A stretch of 64,000 bases of DNA from Solea solea. Its lineage: Eukaryota > Chordata > Actinopteri > Pleuronectiformes > Soleidae. Below are positions 41,119 to 51,730 of the stretch, piece after piece. The DNA lies in NCBI RefSeq assembly GCF_958295425.1, contig NC_081145.1:434001-498000 (forward strand). The letters are read 5' to 3'. Both the position numbers and the translations under genes were made by a program. The first letter of the stretch is position 1, and each line of letters opens with the position of its first letter. The notes under the pieces are model-generated. The model was given only the letters and a program-made list of their open reading frames with translations. It ran no database searches and was not told where the DNA came from.

Positions 41119-42582
41119 CTAGGCGTTGGTCGTTAAAGGAGTGGGGGGCTTTATGCTTGTAGTTGGTGATCTGCCTAAGCCCTTTCCAGACAGACGCAGA
41201 GTCGTTGGCTGAGAATTCGGTTGGAGCTTCTCAGAGTACAGTCGTTTAGCTTCTTTCACCGCCTTGCTAAACTTGTACTTTGCCTCTTTAAGTCTGTCTT
41301 TGTCTCCACTCCTGAAGGCCTCTTCCCTATCCAACCTTAACCTTCTGAGCTTGGCTGTGAACCAGGGTTTGTCATTGTTGTAACTCACCCTGGTGCATGA
41401 TGGAACACAGCAGTCCTCACAGAAGCTGATGTATGACGTCACAGCCTCTGTGTACTCATCCAGACTGTTGGTAGCAGTCCTGAATACATCCCAGTCAGTA
41501 GAGTCCAAACACGCCTGTAGATCCTCCACAGCCTCACTGGTCCACTTCTTTGATGTCCTCACTACAGGTTTGCAGAGCTTTAGTTTCTGCCTGTAAGCAG
41601 GAATGAGGTGGACCATGACGTGGTCAGAGAGTCCCAGTGCAGCACGGGGGACGGCGTGATAAGCATCCCTGACTGTGGTGTAACAGTGATCCAGAATGTT
41701 CTCCTCTCTGGTCGGGCATTTAATAAACTGTCTGTACTTGGGGAGTTCGCGAGTGAGGTTTCCTTTGTTAAAGTCACCTAGGACAATAACTAAAGAGTCC
41801 GGGTTAATCTGCTCCACACACAGTATCTGATCGGCGAGCATGCGCTGTGCGTCCTGCACGCTGGCGAGCGGTGGGATGTAAACACCGACCAGAATGAATG
41901 AAGCAAACTCACGGGGTGAATAAAAAGGCTTGCAGTTTATGATGAGAGATTCCAGGTCAGGAGAACAGTGCTGCTGGATCACTGTCACGTCGTTGCACCA
42001 GCCACTGTTGATGTAAAAACAGATTCCTCCACCTTTGGTTTTGCCGGAAAGTTCGGTGTCTCTGTCCGCTCTGTAGAGTTGGAAGCCTGCCAGCTGCAGC
42101 GCAGAGTCCGGTATTATTCCACACAGCCACGTCTCCGTGAAGCACAAAACAGCCGATGAGTAGAAGTCCCTGTTTTTCCCCAACAGCAGTTGTAATTCAT
42201 CCAGTTTATTGGCCAGTGAACGCACATTAGAGAGCAATATTCCCGGTAGCGATGTGCGTAATCCGCGCTGGCGAAGACGCACGAGCGCACCGGCCCGTTT
42301 CCCTCTCCTCCGGCGTTTCACTGCGTGAACAAAGGTGAGCACACCTTTGACCATAATGTCCAAAATTTCAAGTGTGGGGAGAAGAAAAGTAGGAAATAAG
42401 TCCGCTGGTGTTGTTACCCCGATGTTCATGAGCTCTTCTCTGGTGAAAGAGTTCCGGGTATAATCGCAAAAAACGGAGTTAAAACACAAAACAAGACAAA
42501 ACAACGCGCACCAACACACCGAGGCAACCATCCGCGGCGCCATCTTGATGTTAATACACCGGTGTGCATAGCCATATAGCAT
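41119..42582 (-). CDS. Rex1-like LINE endonuclease with hydrophobic N-terminus
   Basis: The frame holds an AP-endonuclease domain. [15 protein letters not shown] opens the domain, then F-T-E-T-W-L (catalytic Glu), G-G-I-C-F-Y-I, V-L-G-D-F-N (DFN box) and L-S-D-H (catalytic His). The domain covers about residues 115-320. Before it lies [21 protein letters not shown], a hydrophobic stretch followed by a Lys/Arg-rich basic block (K-R-R-R-R-G-K-R). The hydrophobic part looks like a signal peptide or membrane anchor, odd for a nuclear LINE enzyme. The frame leaves the homologous reading near codon 455 (about 41220) by a frameshift, so the linker to RT is broken. Confidence 0.85.
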   Translation of the reverse strand: MLYGYAHRCINIKMAPRMVASVCWCALFCLVLCFNSVFCDYTRNSFTREELMNIGVTTPADLFPTFLLPTLEILDIMVKGVLTFVHAVKRRRRGKRAGALVRLRQRGLRTSLPGILLSNVRSLANKLDELQLLLGKNRDFYSSAVLCFTETWLCGIIPDSALQLAGFQLYRADRDTELSGKTKGGGICFYINSGWCNDVTVIQQHCSPDLESLIINCKPFYSPREFASFILVGVYIPPLASVQDAQRMLADQILCVEQINPDSLVIVLGDFNKGNLTRELPKYRQFIKCPTREENILDHCYTTVRDAYHAVPRAALGLSDHVMVHLIPAYRQKLKLCKPVVRTSKKWTSEAVEDLQACLDSTDWDVFRTATNSLDEYTEAVTSYISFCEDCCVPSCTRVSYNNDKPWFTAKLRRLRLDREEAFRSGDKDRLKEAKYKFSKAVKEAKRLYSEKLQPNSQPTTLRLSGKGLGRSPTTSIKPPTPLTTNA

Positions 42583-42590
42583 GCATGTAG

Positions 42591-43706
42591 CTATCTGCTG
42601 TGTTTTCGTTGCTGTTTTGTGCAGAACCCTATTCTGAACATCCTTTGTCTTGTGTAGTGTATTCTGTGTAAGATTTTGTATTGTATTAGTTGTAGGTCTG
42701 GATTTTTTATGATTTTGAATGTGTTAATTGATATTTGTAACCAGAAATTTTCATCTAGGCTGATGGATAGGTCTGCCTCCCATTTTGTGGTTGGCAAAGA
42801 GATTTTACAATCGTTTTTAGTCAATAGTGTGTGTGTTTTAGACACCATTTTGGGAGACATAAGTTTTAGAAATTGTTTGATCATTGGAGGTAGTTCTAAA
42901 CCTCGTCTGGATTACAGATTTTATTTGTAGATAATCAAAGGATGTGTTGCTGTTAATGCCATATTGTTACACTAAGTTCTGAAATGGAATGAATTTGTTA
43001 TCTTGGATAATTTGTTCCAGGTGCCTTATACCTTTTTCTTACCATGATTTGAGTTTTAGTGTTGTTTTATTCCGTAGTATGTCTGGATTCCAGATTGGGG
43101 TAAATTTACATGGGATATGCGAGGACCCAGTGAGTTTGATGAATTCCCACCAGGCTGACAGGGAGGTATTTATATTCATGCTTTTCAAGCACTGATGCTG
43201 TTTGATGGTTTTGCTTATAAATGGCAGATTGGAGATTTTAATTTCTTTACAGAGTGTTTGTTCAATGTCTAGCCACAGACTGTCCAGTGGTTTGGGTTTA
43301 AACCATTTTTGGACATAAGGAAGCTTATTTGCAAGAAAGTAGTTGTGGAAGTTTGGAAGTTTGCTTTTTGGAGTGTTTTTAAACTGATGCGTGCGTTTGG
43401 TTTTCCAGAGGAATTTTGTGGTGGCAGAGTCTAATGATTTAAACCAGATTGGTGAGGTTTAGTTGGGATCATTGAGAAGAGGTAATTGATTTTTGGTAAG
43501 ATCATAATTTTTATGGTGTTAACTCTTCCCATAAGTGATATAGGTAAGGAATTCCATCGTAGGAGGTCATCCTCTATTGATTTAAGTAATGGAGTATAGT
43601 TTAATTGTGCTAGATCTGACAGCCTGGAGGAAAAATTTACACCCAAATATCTAATGTTTCCTGATTTCAGAGGACAGGATGTGATGATCTGAAGTCATGG
43701 TTGATT
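42591..43706 (-). pseudogene. L1-like LINE, 3' part of ORF2
   Basis: Minus-strand frames 43646-43431 and 42884-42591, plus broken frames between them, give the L1 ORF2 region after the polymerase core: S-L-P-I-S-L-M-G-R-V-N-T-I-K, then P-K-I-N-Y-L-F, then Y-K-I-L-H-R-I-H-Y-T. Several stops are present. The sequence continues at 53135 after removal of the BEL element, since TSD copies GGTAG bracket that insertion. The 3' side stops at the Rex1-like LINE. Confidence 0.75.
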
Positions 43707-43711
43707 GGTAG

Positions 43712-44185
43712 TGTTGGAGCTATTTATTTATTGTTAGTATTAAGTGCTGTTTAGTTTAGTATTTTGTTTAGTGAGTATTTAGTTTTGGTTATTCTTAATT
43801 ATCTTTAATCAATTTATTTGATTTAATTATAATTACCTTTTTATTGGTATTCTAGTTTATTGTTTGTGTTTTAGTTTCATATTTGGGCACGTTAGAGTGG
43901 GACCTGAGGCTATATAGGTAGGCTGTTGCTAAGGGACCAGCATGCACCTGGGTGGAATGATGTTTTTTTACCGCTGAGCAGGAGAAGCATGGGACTTCCT
44001 TTTGTTCTTTGTTTGTTTGCACTTTTGGTTAAATAAACCACCTTTTTGTTGACTTTGGATATTCGTTTGGACCTCATGTTTTTCCGATGCGCATACACCA
44101 CAACCCATGGTGCATCAGTGGCCTTTTGATTGGGATAATTTGAAGTTTGATTTGATTTGTATTTGTTTGACAAACGGCTACTACA
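43712..44185 (+). repeat. 5' LTR of the BEL/Pao element
   Basis: 474 bp. Contains GAGGCTATATAGG, a probable TATA box (about 43909), and AATAAA at about 44031. Confidence 0.92.
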
Positions 44186-44663
44186 CTAAGTAAAAAACCC
44201 TTCCCTTGGACTCAAAAGAAAAAAGCACTACTGGACTTGTTGCATCGTGCGCATCATGGACGAATGGAAATCAGAGATTGTTTAATCACCTTTTGGACTC
44301 AGGCACGGCGCACACACTGCTTCTGGCCCAGATCGACAAGACGTTCAGCCTTCTCAAAGAAACTGGTATGTGATCTAACTGTAAAAAGCTGTAATGGAAA
44401 ACGGCCAAACGAGTGGAGTTTGACTCAGTATTTCACAATGCATGGAATTCAATGAATGGTTGGATGGATCGCTACATGTCTACTTTTACGCACGGCCACG
44501 GCGCATCCATTCATTCTTAAAAAGCCGAATGCTGTGTGTGTTTGCTTGATGAAGAGGATCCATTGGTCAATAATAATCACGTGCAAAGCTTGCTCTTGTG
44601 TACGTTTGTGGACTGTCATTGGTGTGTAAAAAAGGAAAGAAAACAATTAAACGAAACGGAAGA

Positions 44664-47478
44664 AATGTCTGATGTTGCTGCAAAGGACACTGATGAGCCG
44701 TCATCAAAAAGGATTGGTAAAATGTCTTCTTAAGGTCTGGAATACAGTGTGAAAAGGTATCAGGAAAAAAGACGTGCAAAATGCAAACAAGCAAAAAGAT
44801 GCATGGAACATATGAGTGTGTTAATGGCATCAAGCCAAAACGTTGATCCTGTAAAGAACGAGGTTGCTGTGTTTATGCAATGTTACCAACACGCAAATGA
44901 CATAAGTCTTTTATGAGTCTACCTTTACCCAAAGATGAAATTGAAAGACAAAGTAAATACTTCCTGGAAAAAATGACAGTGTTCTGTGATTTCATTGACA
45001 GCGTAAAGGGCTGGCTCTGTGACGCGGGTCATCCATATGTTGAACCAAATAAAGATGACCCTGAGTATCAGTGTGTTGCTGATGGAACAAATCCTGAAGA
45101 TAGCGCCTCTAATGTTTCAAGTGTAAGAGCAAGCTGTCTAAGATCACACTCTCGAGTATCACGGACTTCATCCACATCATCTGCACGCATTAAAGCGGAG
45201 GCTGGTAAGGCGGCGGAGGCTGATAAGGCGGCGGAGGCTGATAAGGCGGCGGAGGCTGATAAGGCGGCGCTTCTGGAGCGCATCGCTGCGCAAAAAAGGA
45301 AACATCAAATAGAAGCGCAACAGGAAAAACTGAGGAGAGAAAAGGAACAACTTGAGCTTGAAACGGAACTGGCAGCAACGAAGGCAAAGCTTCAAGTGTT
45401 GGAAATCAGTTCACAGTGTGGCTCAAAACATTCAAACGGCATGAACTCTTATTTTAAAAGGAACAACTCTCATGACGCGAGTGAATTAAATCCCTATGCC
45501 AACACCTTTGTGCCTGACAAAATGGATAAAAAAGTTCATGCTCCTGGTTTGTCTGCTTCTGAACTACAACCACCAGTTGTTAAGCCAAAACAAAGACACA
45601 TGAAACAAATGCATGAAAAGACATTAAAGGTTGATGCTCCAGTTCATGTGATGCAAACTGTAAATAGAACTCAAATGGGACAAACTCACCATCAAACCGC
45701 TCTGACTGACAATTATCAAAATGACATTGTGAACATCATGCAGAGACAAAATGACATTGCTACTTTGCTTGCTCAACAAAATCTGTGCTCTAACCTTCCA
45801 CCTAGGAATATTCCTGTTTTTGATGGAGACCCACTTCAATACAGGTCTTTTATTAGAGCTTTTGAAAATGTGAGTGGAGGAGAAAGCACACAATTGGAGT
45901 GACTGTTTGCACTTTCTTGAACAGTACACCAGGGGACAGCCAAAAGACCTGGTGCACAGTTGTCAGCACTTGCCCTTAGAGCAGAGATACCAGCGAGCCA
46001 AGAGTCTTCTTGTGGAACACTTTGGAAATGAACACAAAATTGCAGCTGCATACATGGAAAAAATACATACCTGGACACCTGTAAAAAGTGAAGACATTAA
46101 AGGGTTGCAATCATTCTCTTTGTTTTTACGTGGATGTTCAAATTTAACAGAGCAACTGATGCATATGAAAGAGCTGGACTTACCATCTAACATGAGAAGC
46201 ATCATTTTGAAACTTCCTTATAAGTTAAGGGAAAAATGGAGAAATGTTGCATGTGATCTGCAGGAACGAAGGGGTAACAGAGCAATGTTCACTGATCTTG
46301 TTGGTTTTATTGAAAGACAAGTCAAAATTGCTTCAGATCCAGTTTTTGGAAACATTCAGGACCTACAGCTCACCAACTCCAAAGCTTCCACTGTTAGTCA
46401 CTTTAAACAAAGAAAAAAGGGAAGCAGCTTTGCCACTAATGTCACTTCAGTAAAGGATGCAGTCATAACTCAACATACGGAAAACAAGACCAAGTCCTCC
46501 ACTATCCACTGTCTGTTCTGTTTACAAGCTAATCATTCAGTGGATCAATGTTCACAGTTCAAAATGAAAGTACACAGGGACAAGATTAATTTCATTAAAG
46601 AAAAAGGAATCTGTTTTGGTTGCCTAAAAGTAGGTCACACTAGCAAATACTGCAGGAGTCGTTTGGATTGCAACGTGTGTCACCAACAGCACCCAAGTGT
46701 CCTTCATATAGAGCGGCAGGATAAAGGAACATCCTCTGATCAACAGTCTGTAAGCTCTTCAAATGCTTCCCCTGCAGTGTCTCAGACCTGTGGCCATATT
46801 GGGGCCGGTCATGAAGATGCCTCCATTTTTTCTATTGTTGCAGTCAAAGTCAAGAGTCAGAGGAGTAATACAACTGTGCAGACATATGCTTTTTTGGATC
46901 CTGGGAGTTCAGGAACATTTTGTACAGAGACATTGGCAAGAAAATTGAACATGAGGGGTAAAAAGACAAGTATTCTGTTAAGAACAATGGGTCAAAAGAA
47001 GATTGTGAATGCTCATGTGTTGTCAGGTCTTGAAGTGTCTGGTCTTACTATGAATGACTTTATTGAGTTACCTGATGTTTTGACACAAAAGGACAAGCCT
47101 GTCTCATCACTCAACATTCCACGACAAGGGGAAGTTGATCAGTGGTCCTATCTTAAGGATGTGAAACTTCATGATATTGAGGAAGGTGTTGATCTGCTCA
47201 TTGGAACTGATGCACCAAAAGTGATGGAGCCTTGGGAGGTCATAAACAGCCAGGATGAGGGACCTTATGCAGTCAGAACCAGAGTTGGTTGGGTCATTAA
47301 TGGTCCACTTCATGGTGGGAGCAACAAGAATAGGAGTGACTGCTCTGCTGTAACATCCAACCGAATCTCTGTTGAACATCTTCAAGAAATACTGGTTAAA
47401 CCATGTTTAACCATGATTTTAATGAGAGGTCATCAGATGAACAGTTTTAAATGTCCACAGAGGATGTCAAGTTTATGA
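44664..47478 (+). pseudogene. BEL/Pao gag-protease region (frame-broken)
   Basis: An upstream piece starts at 44664 and is stopped at 44729. The main frames are 44913-45902 and 45874-47478. The first has a Lys/Glu-rich coiled coil with a tandem A-E-A-D-K-A repeat (45198-45270) and the start of the DUF1759-type gag domain (P-V-F-D-G-D-P-L-Q-Y-R-S-F). A frameshift near 45880 moves the rest into the second frame. There, two zinc-knuckle-like motifs occur (H-C-L-F-C...H...C and C-F-G-C-L-K-V-G-H...C). A DUF1758-type aspartic protease follows with F-L-D-P-G-S-S-G and the conserved D-L-L-I-G-T-D. No intact polyprotein can be made. Confidence 0.88.
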
Positions 47479-47700
47479 ATGTTATGAACAACACCACAAA
47501 GTTGATTGGAAGCCATTACTGCATTGACTTACCATTCAGACAGGAAAACCCTCTCTTGCCAAATAATCTTCATGTTGCAGAACATCGCCTCCAGAGCCTG
47601 AAAAGAAAGTTTGCCAAGAATGGTCAATTTAAGGAAGAATATGTCACGTTTTTAAACAACATGCTGGCTCAAGGTTATGCTGAATCCAAAAACAGTTTTT
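47451..47700 (+). pseudogene. BEL/Pao RT N-terminal stub
   Basis: The frame shows Y-C-I-D-L-P-F-R and L-P-N-N-L-H-V-A-E-H-R-L, the start of BEL RT. It ends near A-Q-G-Y-A-E at about 47690, where the sequence joins integrase C-terminal coding sequence. The catalytic YxDD part is absent. Confidence 0.8.
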
Positions 47701-48156
47701 TGTGAGGCTGAGGCCATTTTGAATGATAGACCCATCACTAAAGTCTCTGATGACCTGGATGACCTGGAGGCACTCACACCAAACCACCTTCTGACGTTAA
47801 AAGGCAAGCCAATTATGCCACCAGGACTGTTTGATCACAGTGATCTGTACATCAGGAAAAGGTGGAGGCAAATACAGTACATGGCAGAACTTTTTTGGAA
47901 GAGATGGATTTCTGAATAAATACCATTGATGCAAGAGAGACAGAAATGGACAAGACCAAGGAGAAATCTCATGTCTGGAGACATTGTCCTCAGCGCAGAC
48001 GCTGCAGCTCCAAGAGGATCTTGGATGATGGGGAAAATCTTGGATGCGAGAGAAGATGCAAAGGGCCTGGTGCGCTCTGTGCGCCTTCGGACCAGGACCA
48101 GCATTCTGGAGAGGCCTGTGACGAAGCTCTGCCTGCTGTTGGAAGCAAGAATGTGA
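47700..48156 (+). pseudogene. BEL/Pao integrase C-terminus with DUF5641-like end
   Basis: Frame 47677-47919 gives E-A-I-L-N-D-R-P-I-T and L-T-P-N-H-L-L-T-L, then R-R-W-R-Q-I-Q-Y-type residues. The next frame (47926-48156) gives a DUF5641-like tail (L-M-S-G-D-I-V-L and G-S-W-M-M-G-K-I). A 1-base frame change lies between them. The catalytic DDE core is missing. Confidence 0.8.
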
Positions 48157-48278
48157 CACCATGGACTCTCTCTCTCTCTCCCTCTCTCTCTTTTTGTTGC
48201 AGGTTCACCAGCAGAGAAAAAGTGAACTAAAGTTAATGCATGAACTATATTTAGTCATAGATTGGGTTGAGGGAATAG

Positions 48279-48448
48279 TGTGGCAGGATGAGGAAAGGCT
48301 GAGACGTAGGTGAGTTTCACAGGTTTATTCAGTATCAGTTAAACAGCGAGAGCACATGTGCCCCATACAGCAGATATATATATCACAGAACAACCCCTTA
48401 CCCAGAAACCCACTGGGTGAGAGAACACACCTCTGAGTGCCCGCCACA
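48279..48448 (-). repeat. 3' LTR of the nested Gypsy element
   Basis: 170 bp, apparently identical to 52431-52600, with perfect 6-bp inverted ends. Confidence 0.95.
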
Positions 48449-48491
48449 CAGCCCCCCCCCGAACATCCAGAGGGAAACCCCAGGGTAAGAA

Positions 48492-50567
48492 TCAGTACCT
48501 CACAGGAGGCTTAACCAATCTGCCATAACGGGTACGCCGCCCCACGTCCGAAACCACAGGGGGGCGACAGGCAGGAGAGATATCGACCACAACAGGGTCC
48601 AACGTAGGACACACAGCCGGAGAAGACACAACAGGGGCCTTGGAAGGGGTGCGACCCCGACGGGGAACCCGGGCCGTTAACACTTCTTCACCGGCCACGA
48701 AATGAGCCGGCTTGAGTCTATCCAACGAAACACGCTCTCGACGCCCGCCCATATCCAGCACAAAACTTTTAGAGCCCGCCTCCAGCACCCTAAACGGGCC
48801 ATCGTAAGGAGGCTGGAGGGGCGACCGGTGAGCGTCATGCCGCACAAAAACAAAACGGGCCGTCCCGAGCTCAGCAGGCACAAATGACCGAGGAGAAAAG
48901 TGGTGAACCGGCACCGGAGCAAAAGCGGCATCAGACGGAGGACACGCAACAGGAAAGGAACAGGGGGCCGAGCTCGCAGGCAAAAACTCCCCTGGAACAC
49001 GGAGCGGCTGTCCGAGGACCAACTCTGCGGGTGAAGCATCCAGGTCCTCCTTAGGAGCTGAGCGCAACCCAAGCATCACCCAAGGCAAACGATCCACCCA
49101 GTTAGCATCAGAGAGTGCAGCACGCAACGACGCCTTAAGCGACCGGTGAAAGCGTTCACACAAGCCGTTAGCCTGCGGATGGTACGCGGTAGTACGGTGA
49201 ACCTGCGTCCCCAGAGACTTTGCCAATGCAGACCAGAGGTCCGAAACGAACTGAGAGCCCCTGTCAGAGGTGATGTCCGACGGGGAACCGAAACGCGCGA
49301 CCCAAGCAGAAAGAAACGCGCGTGCCACGTCCGCGGATGCCGTGGAGGACAGAGGAACCGCCTCTGGCCACCTGGTGGTCCGATCCACCATTGTGAGCAG
49401 GTGCGTGAAACCCTGGGAGGGAGGTAGAGGTCCCACCAGGTCAACATGCACATGGTCAAAACGCCTGGCTGGAATCGAAAACGGCTCGAGGGGCGCCCTA
49501 GTGTGTTGGTGAACATTAGCGCGCTGACAAGCCACACACGCGGCTGCCCACTCCTTGACCTCTTTGCGCAGGCCAGGCCAGACAAACTTAGACGCCACCA
49601 ACCGCACCGACGCCCGGACTCCTGGATGAGAGAGTGAATGAACCATATCGAAAACACGACGGCGCCAAATGACTGGCACGACCGGGCGGGGACGGCCAGT
49701 TGAGACATCGCAAAGGAGGGCGGGACCACCGTCTTGCACCACCGCCTCCTCCAATGTGAGACCGGTACTGGTGGACCTAAGCGCAAGGATATCGGGATCA
49801 CCAGGCTGATCGGCAGCCATAGCGGAAAAATCAACCCCAAGATGCACAGGACACACCAGCACCCGCGACAGGCAATCCGCAACAGGGTTCGCTTTACCCG
49901 CCACATGCTGAATGTCCGTCGTGAACTCGGAGATGGCTGCCAAGTGGCGCTGCTGGCGAGCAGACCACGGCTCAGTCACCTTCGCCATAGCAAACGTTAA
50001 CGGTTTATGGTCGACATAAGCCGTGAAAGAGCGGCCCTCCAGCAGGAAACGGAAATGGCGGGTAGCCAGGTAAAGCGCTAACAGTTCCCGGTCAAAAACG
50101 CTGTATTTGCGCTCGTTGTCTCGCAAACTACGGCTAAAAAACGCGACAGGCTGCCATGCACCAGCCACACGCTGCTCGACCACCGCCTCAACAGCCACGT
50201 CCGACGCATCGGTTGTGAGAGCAATGGACGCCCGAGACGCAGGATGCGCTAGGAGCGCCGCGTTTGCCAGGGCAGACTTAGCCCCATCAAAGGCCTGAAT
50301 GCGTTCAGGGGTCCAGTCTACCTGGTCGTTGGCCTTCTTCAGCCTCAGGGCCCCATATAGAGGCAACAGGAGGTGGGCAGCACGAGGTAGGAAACGGTTA
50401 TAGAAGTTCACCATGCCCAAAAACTCCTGCAAGGACTTGACCGAGACTGGACGGGGAAAATCCGCCACCACTTGCACCTTAGAAGGCAAAGGAACCGCAC
50501 CTTGCGACCAAACTGCGACCAAAAATGTCAGTTTGCAGTCCAAACTGACATTTTGCTGTGTTGACAA
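48492..50567 (-). CDS. Nested Gypsy RT C-terminus, RNase H and integrase
   Basis: The 691-codon frame is open. It starts after the pol break and continues with P-V-S-V-K-S-L-Q-E-F-L-G-M-V-N-F-Y-N-R-F-L-P (RT connection). RNase H follows: L-T-T-D-A-S-D-V-A, F-D-R-E-L-L-A-L, Y-V-D-H-K-P-L-T-F. The integrase has H-P-G-V...C-V-A-C zinc-finger residues, V-D-L-V-G-P-L, S-D-R-G-S-Q-F and N-G-L-C-E-R-F for the DDE triad, and a GPF-type module (Y-D-G-P-F-R-V-L). Integrase lies 3' of RNase H, the opposite arrangement to the element at 568-7026. The frame ends 44 bp before the 3' LTR. Confidence 0.92.
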   Translation of the reverse strand: MSTQQNVSLDCKLTFLVAVWSQGAVPLPSKVQVVADFPRPVSVKSLQEFLGMVNFYNRFLPRAAHLLLPLYGALRLKKANDQVDWTPERIQAFDGAKSALANAALLAHPASRASIALTTDASDVAVEAVVEQRVAGAWQPVAFFSRSLRDNERKYSVFDRELLALYLATRHFRFLLEGRSFTAYVDHKPLTFAMAKVTEPWSARQQRHLAAISEFTTDIQHVAGKANPVADCLSRVLVCPVHLGVDFSAMAADQPGDPDILALRSTSTGLTLEEAVVQDGGPALLCDVSTGRPRPVVPVIWRRRVFDMVHSLSHPGVRASVRLVASKFVWPGLRKEVKEWAAACVACQRANVHQHTRAPLEPFSIPARRFDHVHVDLVGPLPPSQGFTHLLTMVDRTTRWPEAVPLSSTASADVARAFLSAWVARFGSPSDITSDRGSQFVSDLWSALAKSLGTQVHRTTAYHPQANGLCERFHRSLKASLRAALSDANWVDRLPWVMLGLRSAPKEDLDASPAELVLGQPLRVPGEFLPASSAPCSFPVACPPSDAAFAPVPVHHFSPRSFVPAELGTARFVFVRHDAHRSPLQPPYDGPFRVLEAGSKSFVLDMGGRRERVSLDRLKPAHFVAGEEVLTARVPRRGRTPSKAPVVSSPAVCPTLDPVVVDISPACRPPVVSDVGRRTRYGRLVKPPVRY
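50522..50554. repeat. Perfect 14-bp inverted repeat at a pol frame break
   Basis: AAAATGTCAGTTTG (50522-50535) and CAAACTGACATTTT (50541-50554) are perfect inverses with a 5-nt spacer. The inner copy encodes the conserved C-Q-F-G of RT on the minus strand. The outer copy replaces the sequence expected next, and there the frame changes. Confidence 0.85.
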
Positions 50568-50602
50568 TCAAGCCATGTTCATCGAGGCCCCGGAAAACTT
50601 GC

Positions 50603-51730
50603 TTAAGGTGCAGGTAAGGACAGGTGCTCATCAGCCGACGGGCTGGCCACCAAAATGTCGTCCAGATAGACGAAAACGAACGCGAGGTCACGCAACACCG
50701 AGTCCATCAGCCTCTGAAATGTTTGTGCCGCGCCCTTGAGGCCAAACGGCATGCGCAGGAACTCGAAAAGCCCGAATGGCGTAATCACCGCGGTTTTGGC
50801 CACGTCCTCCGCGCGCACGGGAACCTGATGATAACCACGCACCAGATCCACCTTAGAGAAAATCGTCATTCCCGCCAGGCGGACCGAAAAATCCTGAATG
50901 TGCGGAATGGGATAACGGTCATGTGCAGTAATGTTATTCAGGAGGCGAAAGTCACCACACGGCCGCCAAGACCCATCCGCCTTGGGCACCATATGGAGCG
51001 GCGAGGCCCACGGGCTGTTCGAACGCCTCATGATCCCTAAACGCTCCATGGTAGCGAACTCCTCCTTAGCCGTAGCTAATTTAACAGTGTCGAGGCGCCG
51101 CGCGCGTGCGAAAACCGGCGGACCTGTAGTTGGAATTAAGTGTTCTACGCCGTGCTTAGTAACCGCTGTAGAAAACGCGGGGGTCGTTAAAGACGGAAAA
51201 TCTGCCAGTAAACGCTGAAAAACATTACCCGACGCCGAAAAGTTAGCGTGTGTTAACGGCCCGGAGCCCCCTGTCTGACATGGAAAGGTAGCAAAAGACA
51301 CAGCATCAATCAAACGGCGATTAGCGACATCCACTAGCAAACCATTAGTACAGAGAAAATCTGCCCCGATAATGGGAACTGTAATGGAGGCTAACACAAA
51401 GTCAAACTGAAATTTGCGTCCATTGAAACAAACAGTCACAGACCTGGTACCAAATGTCTCGATAGAGGAGCCGTTGGCTGCACTCAACCGTGGGCCGCTG
51501 CCACGGGCCGACAGGTCCGCTGGTGTGGGGGGAAGAAGACTCTTCTGGGAGCCGGAGTCCACCAGAAACCGTCCACCTGACAGTGTGTCTTTAACAAAAA
51601 GCAGCTCCTCTCGATCACCGGCGCCCACAGCTGCTACTGAGCGCCGGCTCCGCCGTTTCCCGGTGCCTCGAACGCGCACGGAGGAACGCAGCGCCGAGCC
51701 TTGCCGCCAAAACGCTGGTGGAAGAAACAC
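50603..51730 (-). CDS. Nested Gypsy protease and RT N-terminal part
   Basis: The frame overlaps gag by about 97 nt in the -1 phase. The protease shows [11 protein letters not shown] (D-S-G active site) and later I-I-G-A-D-F-L. RT follows with [45 protein letters not shown] and the catalytic V-Y-L-D-D-I-L. Soon after the YLDD box the homologous reading is lost (about 50640) by a frameshift. An upstream ATG at 51730 is not needed if the frame is entered by frameshifting. Confidence 0.9.
   Translation of the reverse strand: MFLPPAFWRQGSALRSSVRVRGTGKRRSRRSVAAVGAGDREELLFVKDTLSGGRFLVDSGSQKSLLPPTPADLSARGSGPRLSAANGSSIETFGTRSVTVCFNGRKFQFDFVLASITVPIIGADFLCTNGLLVDVANRRLIDAVSFATFPCQTGGSGPLTHANFSASGNVFQRLLADFPSLTTPAFSTAVTKHGVEHLIPTTGPPVFARARRLDTVKLATAKEEFATMERLGIMRRSNSPWASPLHMVPKADGSWRPCGDFRLLNNITAHDRYPIPHIQDFSVRLAGMTIFSKVDLVRGYHQVPVRAEDVAKTAVITPFGLFEFLRMPFGLKGAAQTFQRLMDSVLRDLAFVFVYLDDILVASPSADEHLSLPAP
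51618..51661 (-). promoter_or_regulatory. -1 programmed frameshift signal at gag-pol overlap
   Basis: In the gag frame the heptamer G-GGA-AAC (51655-51661) is followed by a 7-nt spacer. Next comes a 7-bp GC stem CCGGCGC (51641-51647) pairing with GCGCCGG (51618-51624), with a 16-nt loop. The gag stop codon is in the loop. Pol lies in the -1 frame. Heptamer, spacing and stem all fit the canonical retroelement signal. Confidence 0.85.

Larger units (their letters stand above)
39506..42590 (-). mobile_element. Rex1-like (jockey superfamily) LINE, endonuclease plus RT
   Basis: One minus-strand coding region carries an apurinic endonuclease and a reverse transcriptase, with one frame change near 41220. 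Its 5' side abuts L1-like sequence at about 42590 and its 3' side abuts the G-rich block, so it is probably nested in the L1-like LINE. The 5' UTR starts near 42590. I could not define target duplications. Confidence 0.75.
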
